This document shows positions 44,595-54,798 of a stretch of 64,000 bases of DNA, in pieces. The stretch is from contig CM066302.1 of the NCBI GenBank assembly GCA_033807695.1, positions 186,001-250,000 of the forward strand, read 5' to 3'. Under the pieces are notes generated by a model. The model did not search any database, was not told the DNA's origin, and saw only the letters and a list, made by a program, of their open reading frames with translations. This DNA is from Daedaleopsis sinensis. Its lineage: Eukaryota; Basidiomycota; Agaricomycetes; Polyporales; Polyporaceae. The position numbers and the translations under genes were made by a program. Each line of letters begins with the position of its first letter. Within the stretch, counting starts at the first letter, position 1.

Positions 44595-45550
44595 TGACCG
44601 GAGGGCATGCGCTGCGGAGGAGCCATGTACTGAGGCGGCAGACCGGGAGGACCTGAAGGAGGACGAGCATGTGGAGGATACTGTCCGAGCCGTCCGCATC
44701 GGGGCCGGAGGCGACGGGTACAGGTCCGAGTCTGGGAGTGCCCTGGCCTGCCTGCACGGGCCATCATGCATGAGCCACTGCATCTCGGACGAGCACAGAG
44801 GGGGAAAAGTGAAGTGACGCACCTGGCCTTGCGCCGCGCGCACACGACGCGGTGCTTGACCTCGTCCATCTTCTTGTTGATGAACCACATCCTGACGGCC
44901 GTGACCGCGAGCAAGATCAGGATGACGACGACCTTGAGCCCGGTGGTCTGCGCCTGGGCGGCGTCTGCAGCAGCAGTCTGATCCTCAGTAGGAGTCAGTA
45001 CCGTACCGGAAGCCATGTATCTGTGCAAGGGAAGAAAGAGACGGTGCGACGCACCTCAGCTGGCCTCCTTCGCGACCCGATGTACACGATCGCGAGCTGC
45101 TTCCGGAGCGAGAGGATTGCGAACGCGCAGAACATCCACACGCTCATCCCGCACTTCGAGAGTACCGCCGTCAGCACTGCACACCCAGCGTCCGGGGTAC
45201 CTTGTCAGCTACCGCCGACACACACATACGGAGACGGGGGCGGGGGCGGGAACGCACGGTGACTGGGGACGCACGGTGACTAGGGACGGTCGTGAAGCGC
45301 ATGACGGCAGGCATCTTGAGCCCGCCCTCGGTGTCACTGGTCGTGGCAGGCGTGGGTGCGTCGGCGGGGACCCAGGTGCGGCAGGTCGGGGAACTTGCAG
45401 TACGTCCGGTAGGCCATGTGCTGCGCGGTGATGAGCCGCTTGCGGCGGGACGAACTTGCGCACCTCATCTGGGGACTTGGTCGGGCGCAGCTTATAGCGT
45501 GACCTACTAACTTTCCCTGAGGAGTTGGCGATGGCGGGTGTGTGTAGCGG
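44595..45550 (-). pseudogene. Remnant of a TVP38/VTT-like (SNARE-associated Golgi) membrane protein
   Basis: Separate pieces read SKCGMSVWMFCAFAILSLRK with QLAIVYIG (about 45180-45085), and TGLKVVVILILLAVTAVRMW with FINKKMDEVKHRV (about 44965-44850). These resemble the last membrane segments and basic tail of fungal TVP38-like VTT-domain proteins, which act in Golgi/ER lipid or vesicle homeostasis. An earlier fragment (RPTKSPDEVRKFVPP, about 45487) may be its N-terminal cytosolic part. The pieces are not joined by clear exons and most of the VTT core is absent. The tail continues with Pro-rich text directly into the SEC31 fragment, so the boundary between the two is not certain. Confidence 0.5.
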
Positions 45551-45799
45551 AAGCATGAGCCAAAGTGGACATCGCGGAGGAGGAAGAGGGTCCGATATTG
45601 ACGCTGGGAACGCGATTCAAATTGAGCGCTGTCAAAACGCACCCGCGGGCCGCGGCGCGTTCGCACTCCTTCCAACGGGCACAAGTGCGATACAAGGGCG
45701 AGAGCATAAACCATCGTGTGTTGCAGTAACACGATTACACTAATACATGTACATTTGCCCTTGAAACCCGCCAGAGAAAACACTACTAGTAGCACACGC

Positions 45800-47215
45800 T
45801 CACCAGTCGAACGCAGAGCTCTCCGAACCGTCCTTGGCCTTCTCCGCCTCGACCTTACTCTCCACCGTGTCCTTCCAGCCCTTCACCGCCTGTACCGTCT
45901 CCTTCACCGTCTCCCCCGCCTGCTGCGTGACGCCCTTCGCATTCGCGACAAGCGCGTCCACGTCCATGTCCGTATTCTTCTCGCGTGCTCCTTCACGCTC
46001 TCTGGGAACGTCCCCTTCGCCCATGCTTCTCGCCCGACAGGACCTGCGGCTCCGCGCCCATCGCGAAGGTCGCGTCCGACGCCTTGTCGTCCATGATGAT
46101 CCCCGTGCCCGTTGCCTTCCAGCCCGAGAACAACGTGCCCGAGCTCCGACCAGAAGCCCGCGACGACTCTCACGCCGCGCGGGAGCCCCGTGTCCGCGAA
46201 CACGTCCGCGCGCCGGCCGACGTCCCACGAAAACGCATCCGCATACTACAGCGCGCCCCGGATCTGCTGCTCGAGCACCGTCTGCAGCGCCTCCCGGAAG
46301 CGGGAGAGCATGACGGTCTTGAAGACGGACACGAGGGATCTGGTGGTTGGGACTTGCGCACGGAGAAATCGAGCTCGTCCGAGACCTTCGCAGCACGTCG
46401 AGGAAGCCCTCGTGGTGAGAGTGTTCCTGGAGAGGCGAGTTCGGGAGGGAGCGCACTACGATGTCGACGTCGGCGCCTTGGGGTGGGAGCGTAGACTTGA
46501 GCAGGCCTTTGTATCCGGCGGGCCCGACGGTCGCCGTCTTGTCATAAGTACTAGAACGAGACCTCCTTGATCTGAATATGGAGGCCCTGCATATACACCC
46601 GGGTGAGCGTGCCGACGTAGGTGTCAGTCTTGCCAACGACTGGCGCCTTAATGTCGATGTCGGTGATGTTGCGGGTGTAGACGTGCCCCAGGAGGAGGGA
46701 GAACTTTGCGACATCACGGTCGAGGTTCTCGAGCACGAACTCGATGTCGTTGTCTTTGTACTCGGTTCTACGCGTAAATGTCAGCAAACGTACATCCACG
46801 CGTGGCCCTTGTCCGAGACTCACTCCTTTCGAAGCCTCTTGGTCTTCAAGTTGCGCTTCGCCTTGTCGCTGCGTGCGTACCCGCGCTCGTCGAGGGTTCT
46901 TGCGGAGGTGGGCGATGAGCTGGTCGCACCACGAGCGGATGGCGGGGTCTCGTTGGATGTCGACGCCGCAGACGCGGAGGGCGGAGAAGAAGCCGTCGAG
47001 AGACTTGTCGCCCGCGAGACGTTCGAGGAATCGGCGAAGACCGCGGAGGGCTGTGATGAGATGCTTCTCGGGCAGGTGTCCTGGTTGATGTTGCCTGCAG
47101 AGTCGAGCGAGCGGTGGGACCCTTTTTTGGCGAGATCGAATATGGTGGCAATGGAGTTGTGGTACGATTCATCGTCTTGGGCGCGATCACAAATCTGTGC
47201 AGGGAGAGATCCTTA
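45800..47215 (-). pseudogene. Remnant of a HAM1-like protein gene
   Basis: Pieces in order from the 5' side read AQDDESYHNSIATIFDLAKK, DKSLDGFFSALRVCGVDIQR with SWCDQLIAHLRKNP, RTEYKDNDIEFVLENLD, HVYTRNITDIDIKAP, YDKTATVGPAGYKGLLKSTL, SVFKTVMLSRFREALQTVL, and the C-terminal SESSAFDW with a stop at 45800. This is the C-terminal half of the fungal HAM1-like family, large proteins linked to hyphal fusion and membrane lipid contact. Several frame changes, an in-frame TAG (near 46250) and the loss of about 200 residues after KNP show that it is dead. The 5' end stops near 47215, just before LINE tails. Confidence 0.7.
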
Positions 47216-47265
47216 GTCGGTTGAGGGATCAAGAAATGGCGAGTATACACCATGGCCATGGGCTT

Positions 47266-47460
47266 GACATCTAATGGCTCTAAAGCCAGCAAAGGTGTAG
47301 ATCCCACCACCACCCCGCAATTTGTAGACTGCATACTGAGGAAGGACGACTGCTTACCATCGTTCGCACACTACGTCTTCGATATGTTTCAACTGGTACT
47401 CACAGTTCCGCCCTTGTTGTTGCCTTGGCGAGTGCCTACAGGACGGAGTGGCTGTGGTTA
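47266..47460 (+). mobile_element. LINE 3' tail fragment 1
   Basis: The translation DDCLPSFAHYVFDMFQLVLT is a diverged copy of the C-terminal end of fragment 2 (DTCLPAIAHYVYDIFELVDT). It is a 5'-truncated end of a non-LTR retrotransposon ORF2. Confidence 0.6.
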
Positions 47461-47564
47461 ACTGGGTAGTTCCTCGTGACGTGATGCATGAGAGCAATTC
47501 GGAGAGCAACAGACCAGTGGTAGAAATGAGACACAAGGAGTTTTGTCAGGGCACTACCCTCTAA

Positions 47565-47993
47565 GTGGGGCTCGTGGCAAGGGATGGGATTGTCGAGGAA
47601 CCCAGCGCTTGCGCGCTCTTCATCCTGGCCGAAACCAGCCGAAACCACATCAGCCGCTCACTGCATCACTCCGCGCGCGAGACGGATTGCCGCTTCTGTC
47701 AGAAGCGCTGGGCAGTCGAGACCGAGCTCCACGTCCTGCTGGAGTGTGACCATGCCCACATCATCCTCCTCCGTGACAGCCTCTACTCGAAAGTTGCTCT
47801 CACCTTCCGGGGGGACCTGGGCAGGATGCGGGAGCAGCTGTCCCTGCCAGCGTTCTTCGATGCACTGCTGCAAAAGGACACATGCTTGCCAGCGATAGCG
47901 CACTACGTATATGATATCTTTGAACTTGTTGACACGGTCTCCCCTCTCATGTTGATTGACGATACGGCCTTCCTGGCCCTACTAGCTGAATAG
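47565..47993 (+). mobile_element. LINE 3' tail fragment 2 with zinc-binding C-terminus
   Basis: 142 codons read openly: ETDCRFCQKRWAVETELHVL followed by LECDHAHIILLRDSLYSKV. The CX2C...HX4C pattern is the zinc-binding region found after the reverse transcriptase in many LINE ORF2 proteins. The RT is absent, so this is a 5'-truncated insertion, as LINEs usually leave. Whether it belongs to the same family as the element at 60 kb cannot be told because that ORF2 is cut off. Confidence 0.75.
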
Positions 47994-48669
47994 ACATACG
48001 TCACTGTCCGAGGTGTCTCCTCGCAGGGGCTGGCGAAGGTGGCTCGCAATCTGACAGCAGGTGCCTGCGTGGTGGTGTGCCCGGTCATGGATCTTGGCAG
48101 TAGCGGCCCTCGTTGCGACTCGTTTCGTGATGTGCGGTCGTGTCGGGTGGTTCTACACGTTGATGCACTGAGCACAAGGGAATCGTGCCCGGTGCCCACA
48201 CTTCCAAAGCAGGACTCGCGGCAAGCGCCAGAGTCAGAATGTGCTAGTACTACGGACCGACAGTGCATATAGTTCTGACTCACAAGGCTCGCCAATCCTC
48301 CTCCTCCTCCTCCTCCTCCTCCTCCTCTGCATGATACGAGTCCCGGGCCTGCCCTTCGCCACTTGGAGGTTGTCAATCTCGCACGGTGCGCGGTGCAGCG
48401 ACATGTCCCTGCCCGCGACGTCATTAGACATGCCATCAGTTCGCGGTCATGGTGGTTAAGCTTGCGCCCTCTAATGTTTTAAACTTACCTAAGCTGTTGG
48501 ACAAAGCTAATGCTGTGAATGCTGTTGCACTTCACTACAACTAATGATGTTGTGTGCTAAGCTAATCTGATCTGAGATAAGACCAAAGTAGTGTATCACA
48601 ACCAACTTTTAAAATACCTTTGGCACTTCACATCATGGTGACCGATTTAGCTGTTTTTCACCAATCACA
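47994..48669. other. Spacer with (CTC)n run
   Basis: (CTC)n lies at 48297-48327. Base composition changes near 48470 from GC-rich to AT-rich. No gene is seen. Confidence 0.5.
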
Positions 48670-51600
48670 CCAGGTACTTTGGTCTGATTGGTACAATATT
48701 AGCTTAGGAAGATGGCATTGCTAGTATTAGCTGATGTTGTGTTGCTAAACCCACCCGGCGAGGGCATCCGAGAGCCAGTTGGACTGTGTATTCACTGCGT
48801 GCTTATGGCGTAGAGCATATATTACAGCTGTTTGTATAGCGCAGCCCGGTCTACTTGGGCCTGGAATTTGGCATCATATTAGCAGTACTATGTGTACGAG
48901 CTTACAGTAATATACTGAGGAATTTTGAATAGAGAGACAGAACTTGAAGGGCCAGACAACGTAGGGCGGGTAGTCTACACACGGGCCGCCCAAATAGGGC
49001 GGCCGTCTGCAGACCTATGTGTGGAGTATACACTAATACCAATAATGTTGCTTTGCTATACTAATGCTGACAATGCTGTTATGCTTCACTAATATAAATC
49101 ATGTTGTGTTGCTAAGCAAATGCTGGCAATGCTGCTAATGCTCTTCACTAATACCAATAATGTTGCTTTGCTATACTAATGCTGACAATGCTGTGAATGC
49201 TGATGCACTTCACTAATATCAATAATGTTGTGTTGCTCAGTTAATGCTGACAATGCTGTTGTGCTTCACATTAATCCTGTCCGAGTAAGTACTGTTAAGC
49301 TCACCTAATACTTGCCGCCCGGTGAGCGCATCCGAGAGCCGGTTGGACGGTGTATTCACTGCGCGCTTATGGCGTAGAGCATATATTACAGCTGTTTGTA
49401 TAGCGCAGCCCGGTCTACTTGGGCCTGGAATTTGGCATCATATTAGCAGTACTATGTGTACGAGCTTACAGTAATATACTGAGGAATTTTGAATAGAGAG
49501 ACAGAACTTGAAGGGCCAGACAACATAGGGCGGATAGTCTACACACGGGCCGCCCAAATAGGGCGGCCGTCTGCAGACCTATGTGTGGAGTATACACTAA
49601 TACCAATAATGTTGCTTTGCTATACTAATGCTGACAATGCTGTTATGCTTCACTAATATAAATCATGTTGTGTTGCTAAGCAAATGCTGGCAATGCTGCT
49701 AATGCTCTTCACTAATACCAATAATGTTGCTTTGCTATACTAATGCTGACAATGCTGTGAATGCTGATGCACTTCACTAATATCAATAATGTTGTGTTGC
49801 TCAGTTAATGCTGACAATGCTGTTGTGCTTCACATTAATCCTGTCCGAGTAAGTACTGTTAAGCTCACCTAATACTTGCCGCCCGGTGAGCGCATCCGAG
49901 AGCCGGTTGGACGGTGTATTCACTGCGCGCTTATGGCATAGAGCATATATTACAGCTGTTTGTATAGCGCAGCCCGGTCTACTTGGGCCTGGAATTTGGC
50001 ATCATATTAGCAGTACTATGTGTACGAGCTTACAGTAATATACTGAGGAATTTTGAATAGAGAGACAGAACATGAAGGGCCAGACAACATAGGGCGGATA
50101 GTCTACACACGGGCCGCCCAAATAGGGCGGCCGTCTGCAGACCTATGTGTGGAGTATACACTAATACCAATAATGTTGCTTTGCTATACTAATGCTGACA
50201 ATGCTGTGAATGCTGATGCACTTCACTAATATCAATAATGTTGTGTTGCTCAGCTAATGCTGACAATGCTGTTGTACTTCACATTAATCCTGTCCGAGTC
50301 AGTACTGTTAAGCTCACCTAATACTTGCCGCCCGGCGAGCGCATCCGAGAGCCGGTTGGACGGTGTATTCACTGCGCGCTGGCGGCTGTCTGCAGACCTA
50401 TGTGTGGAGTATACACTAATACCAATAATGTTGCTTTGCTATACTAATGCTGACAATGCTGTTATGCTTCACTAATATAAATCATGTTGTGTTGCTAAGC
50501 AAATGCTGGCAATGCTGCTAATGCTCTTCACTAATACCAATAATGATAATGTTGTGGTGCTAAGCTAATGCTGACAATGCTGTTGTGCCTGTTGCACTTT
50601 ATACTAATGCTGACAATGCTGTGAATGCTGATGCATGTAACAGCTCGGTCGGTGCTTGAGGTCGAGTCGGAGGGCGAGCACGTTACGATGCGAGAGCGAG
50701 GCGGGCAAGTGAGCAAGAACGATAGAGAGCGAGGCGGGCAAGCGAGCAAGAACGATAGAGAGAGGACGAGGTCCTAGACGAAACAGCGTTGGCAAGACGG
50801 GGCTACAGGAAGGGCAGCGGTCGAGTATAAGACTCGACCGCGGTACTGTGGCGCACGGGCGCTGATGCGAACCGGGAAGGCGGGGATACAAATAAGGTAA
50901 GTACATCACGATGCGGGAGGGAGAACTAACTACAGCGCTGGAGCGCACAGGAATTGTATCATACAAGAGACCATGGGCCGAGACAATGTCCATGAGGCTC
51001 GTGTAATGGCTCGTGCCATTACAATGCACTTAACTAATATCAATAATGTTGTGTTGCTCAGCTAATGCTGACAATGCTGTTGTGCTTCATGTTGCAGCCC
51101 TGTATGCTTTGCTAACAATGTATACCAATAATGTTGCTTTTGTACTCTGTTAATACTATATGATTTCAATCAGCTTGCTAAGCTAATGCATATAATGCTT
51201 TTGTACTACGCGAATATCATTAATGCTATTGAAGTAAGCTGATACTAGTAACCCTAGTATGCTCTGCCGACAATGTGATGCTATTGTGCTCAGCTAATAC
51301 TAGCAATGCCATCTTCCTAAGCTAATATTGTACCAATCAGACCCAAGCACCTATGATATTCGCCTAGTACGAAAGCATTATATGCATTAGCTTAGCAAGC
51401 TGATTGAAATCATATAGTATTAACAGAGTACAAAAGCAACATTATTGGTATTAGTGTATACTCCACACATCTGTCTGCAGACGGCCGCCCTATTTGGGCA
51501 GCCCGTGTGTAGACTACCCGCCCTACGTCGTCTGGCCCTTCAAGTTCCGTCTCTTTATTCAAAACTCCTCAGTATATTACTGTAAGCTCATACACATAGT

Positions 51601-52800
51601 ACTGCTAATATGATGCCAAATTCCAGGCCCAAGTAGACCGGGCCGCACTATACGAACAGCTGTAATAGTATACACTCGTTCAAACATATCAAAATGGTAC
51701 AGTAATAGGCTATTGCAACAGCATTAACAAAGTTTGCTAAGCGCAACTTGAACAGCAGCACAACAATATTTGTCTCAGTGAAGCGTAATAGTGTTAACAG
51801 TATTAGATTAGTCAGTATCAGCATTGGCTCAGCAGACAACATTATCAGTAGTGAAGTGCAACAGTATTTGCAACATTAGCTGTGTCCACATGTCTTCGGG
51901 ATGGTCAGATACAGTCTTCGGGATGGTCAGATACACATAGCAGTGTTACATAGAATTCTAGTGTTTACTTAGTGCAGCAATATTAACAGTATTAGGTGAG
52001 CTTAACAGTACTGACTCGGACAGGATTAGGTGAACATTGTTAGCAAAGCACAGGGCTGCAATGTGAAGCACAACAGCATTGTCAGCATTAGCTGAGCAAC
52101 ACAACATTATTGATATTAGTGAAGTGCATCAGCATTCACAGCATTGTCAGCATTAGTATAGCAAAGCAACATTATTGGTATTAGTGTATACTCCACACAT
52201 AGGTCTGCAGACGGCCGCCCTATTTGGGCGGCCCGTGTGTAGACTATCCGCCCTATGTTGTCTGGCCCTTCAAGTTCTGTCTCTCTATTCAAAATTCCTC
52301 AGTATATTACTGTAAGCTCGTACACATAGTACTGCTAATATGATGCCAAATTCCAGGCCCAAGTAGACCGGGCTGCGCTATACAAACAGCTGTAATATAT
52401 GCTCTACGCCATAAGCGCGCAGTGAATACACCGTCCAACCGGCTCTCGGATGCGCTCACCGGGCGGCAAGTATTAGGTGAGCTTAACAGTACTTACTCGG
52501 ACAGGATTAATGTGAAGCACAACAGCATTGTCAGCATTAACTGAGCAACACAACATTATTGATATTAGTGAAGTGCATCAGCATTCACAGCATTGTCAGC
52601 ATTAGTATAGCAAAGCAACATTATTGGTATTAGTGAAGAGCATTAGCAGCATTGCCAGCATTTGCTTAGCAACACAACATGATTTATATTAGTGAAGCAT
52701 AACAGCATTGTCAGCATTAGTATAGCAAAGCAACATTATTGGTATTAGTGAACTGCGCTCAACAGCACTCACAGGATTAGGTGAACATTGTTAGCGAAGC
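48670..52800. repeat. Foldback-like quasi-palindrome of about 4 kb made of tandem units
   Basis: The left arm (to about 51.2 kb) consists of tandem units of about 564 bases, marked by GCATCCGAGAGCC(A/G)GTTGGAC at 48764, 49326, 49890 and 50339 (the last unit is shortened to 449). The right arm (about 51.35-52.8 kb) carries the same text in reverse complement, for example around 51430-51680 and 52150-52470. Near the centre 51126-51200 pairs with 51370-51445, and 48673-48760 pairs with 51280-51352. Shorter AATGCTGACAATGCTG motifs fill the units. There is no protein-coding signal. Long inverted arms composed of tandem subrepeats are characteristic of foldback transposons; a satellite or centromeric array is the alternative. 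Confidence 0.8.
50636..51023. mobile_element. 388-base insertion with 5-base target duplication (MITE-like)
   Basis: GC-rich DNA interrupts the repeat unit exactly between ATGCA (50631-50635) and ATGCA (51024-51028). Other unit copies read GATGCACTTCACTAATATC without interruption, so the empty site is known. The ends are TGTAACAGC and, at the right, TGTAATGGCTCGTGCCATTACA, a hairpin whose last bases give a short inverted terminus TGTAA/TTACA. Inside are two copies of a 33-base GAGAGCGAGGCGGGCAAG unit. No ORF of note is present, so it would be non-autonomous. Confidence 0.75.
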
Positions 52801-52859
52801 ATTTAGCATCTAATATTAGCTTAGCAAGGTGGTAACAGCTGTGTTAATGCTATTTAGCT

Positions 52860-52923
52860 AGTGGTAGATTAGTACTAAGTAGTAGAAGAGGTGGTAGTAG
52901 TAGAGGTGGTAGTAGTCGTTGTG

Positions 52924-52963
<40 letters not shown>

Positions 52964-53050
52964 CAACAAATTAGGTTGCTAGTAGTAGTAAGTAGTGCGG
53001 TAGTTAGTAGTGTAAGTAGAAGTCAGGTGGTGAAGTAGTAGTGGTAGTGG
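52860..53050. repeat. (TAG)n / (GTA)n trinucleotide-rich tract
   Basis: Imperfect TAG/GTG repeats include an uninterrupted (TAG)n run at about 52925-52964. It borders the foldback-like structure. Confidence 0.9.
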
Positions 53051-53895
53051 TATTCTTGCCTGTTTATATTCTGGAAATATCCCAAACACATTTAGAATAT
53101 GTCCAGTAGTATGACCAGAATGAGCCACTCAAGAAATATCCTGATTATCTTCTTAGTGGCATTCAAAATAATCATCTCATTTAGCTTGACAATTTCCCGG
53201 TGCTCTATTCCAGCTACATGCAGACTTTATTTGAGATATCAACAGGCTGGGACTACATGATATAGTATGGAGTCTAGCATGTAAATAATCTGTTACAAAT
53301 TTATATACTGCCGACATATTCCTCTAAATGTCACCTGTGGATATAAGTTGTAAATTCCGAGGAGCTTATTACTAATAGTAATCTGACTATAACTCGGGGC
53401 TCTATGATGGAGCATAGTTGAAGTAGTGATCACTATATAATGCTGGGATATATATGCTTCTCTATGCTGTTTCTATGGAGAACTTAGTTAAAATAAAACC
53501 AAGCTGTAATGAGCAGTTCTAGGCTGGGTTTATTTGGACAATAACCAAGATATGATCAAGATGTATCTGCAGGAAATATGTATTTATGGCCCCGGTGAAC
53601 ACTAACCGCTACGCACGGAGTACTGTGAACGGGCTCACAAGCCACCCCTGACACTATCCAACAGCGGTGGGCCTCCTTCCCACCACCACTCCACTGGGAA
53701 CAGAGCAGGAAACGATGGGGACGACGTTAGCGCAGGCCGGGGACACCTGTCAGTGACTACATTTTCGCATCGACCTAGAGCGACAAGAGTGATCTTGCAT
53801 CACAAAAGCGATTCGATTCGACTAGTTTTCATTGTATATATTACCCTCACTTCGCCACATGGTACCACCGAGCACACATCCACGCTACGCCACAC
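53051..53895. other. AT-rich spacer, no gene
   Basis: The AT-rich DNA continues to about 53600 without ORFs or repeats, then composition returns to GC-rich. The last 150 bases may include the 5' leader of the following ORF. Confidence 0.4.
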
Positions 53896-54798
53896 ATGCG
53901 ACCACCCCCACGTCGCCCTGCCCACTCGCCCCCCCCTCCTCCCCCTCCCAACTCATGCGAACACTCCACGTCAGAGACTTCGCCCAATCGCTACCCACCA
54001 CACGGGCCCTCCCTCTCCCCCTCGCCCACACGTCACACTCCCACCGCACAGGAATCACCCCCCTCCCATACACACCACCACCGCCCCCCATCCCTGATCG
54101 TGGCCAGATGGAGAAGCTTCGCTCCAGGATCGAGAGTGAAGTTTGGCCATAGACAGAGGCACATCTACACCCTGGCAGTCAAGCCATCAGCAAGTTTCGC
54201 CATAGGAGATCAGATCAGCCTACTTGCCCTCTCGCCAGCATCTTTCCACTCATCTAAGCCAAACAACGCGACCATCGAAACGTACAACCCACACATAGCC
54301 GGAGCGGTCGCAGAGATTGAGACGAAGGGGAAGAGGGCCAGAGTCAGGGTTGTAAATGAATGCGCAAAGAGCCTCGTCGGCATTGCTGAGATCGACATCC
54401 CTCTCCGCTGGGGCAGCAGCGAACCTGAGCTGCAAACCAAGAAGAGTAATGACACTGGACTTCGGGCTGCCATATCCTTTACGTCAGTGTCGAACCAAGA
54501 AAACCCCGTAGATGAGGACGAGGACCTACTCGAGGAAGGAGACGTCGAAATCCGCGGGGACCACTGCCGAGGAAACCTCTGCCCAAGATCCGCTTTCGAG
54601 GTGTGGGCGAGTGCTGATGTGGACATGGACGGTGACTGGGAGAGCGATGAGGACAGGAAGCCGGACATCGAAGTAGTCAGACGAGCACGTCGACACGGCA
54701 GAAAACCACCGATCGTCGGCCGCCTCGCGGAAAGAAGTTTGAAGGCGGCAAGGAGGAGGGCGAGGGAAAAGCAGAAGACATCGACGCCGTTTTTGTAG
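53896..54798 (+). CDS. Unidentified 300-residue protein
   Basis: A continuous ORF of 300 codons. The first 70 residues are Pro/His-rich and may be untranslated leader; an internal ATG at 54109 would give a start MEKLRSRIESEV only in another frame, so 53896 is kept. From residue 70 the text looks protein-like: FGHRQRHIYTLAVKPSASF, NATIETYNPHIAGAVAEIET and RARVRVVNECAKSLVGIAEI. An acidic stretch (DEDEDLLEEGDVE) and a basic C-terminal helix (SLKAARRRAREKQK) follow. No known domain was recognised. It sits between the repeat region and a GC-rich stretch without neighbours on its strand. Confidence 0.5.
   Translation: MRPPPRRPAHSPPPPPPPNSCEHSTSETSPNRYPPHGPSLSPSPTRHTPTAQESPPSHTHHHRPPSLIVARWRSFAPGSRVKFGHRQRHIYTLAVKPSASFAIGDQISLLALSPASFHSSKPNNATIETYNPHIAGAVAEIETKGKRARVRVVNECAKSLVGIAEIDIPLRWGSSEPELQTKKSNDTGLRAAISFTSVSNQENPVDEDEDLLEEGDVEIRGDHCRGNLCPRSAFEVWASADVDMDGDWESDEDRKPDIEVVRRARRHGRKPPIVGRLAERSLKAARRRAREKQKTSTPFL

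Noticed and set aside
44595..45030. CLPTM1-like identity for the membrane fragment
   Set aside because: The basic tail after the last membrane segment and the preceding LSLRKQLAIVYIG text fit TVP38/VTT-like proteins better.
48257..48459. Leucine-rich short ORF
   Set aside because: The leucine run is only the translation of a (CTC)n repeat.
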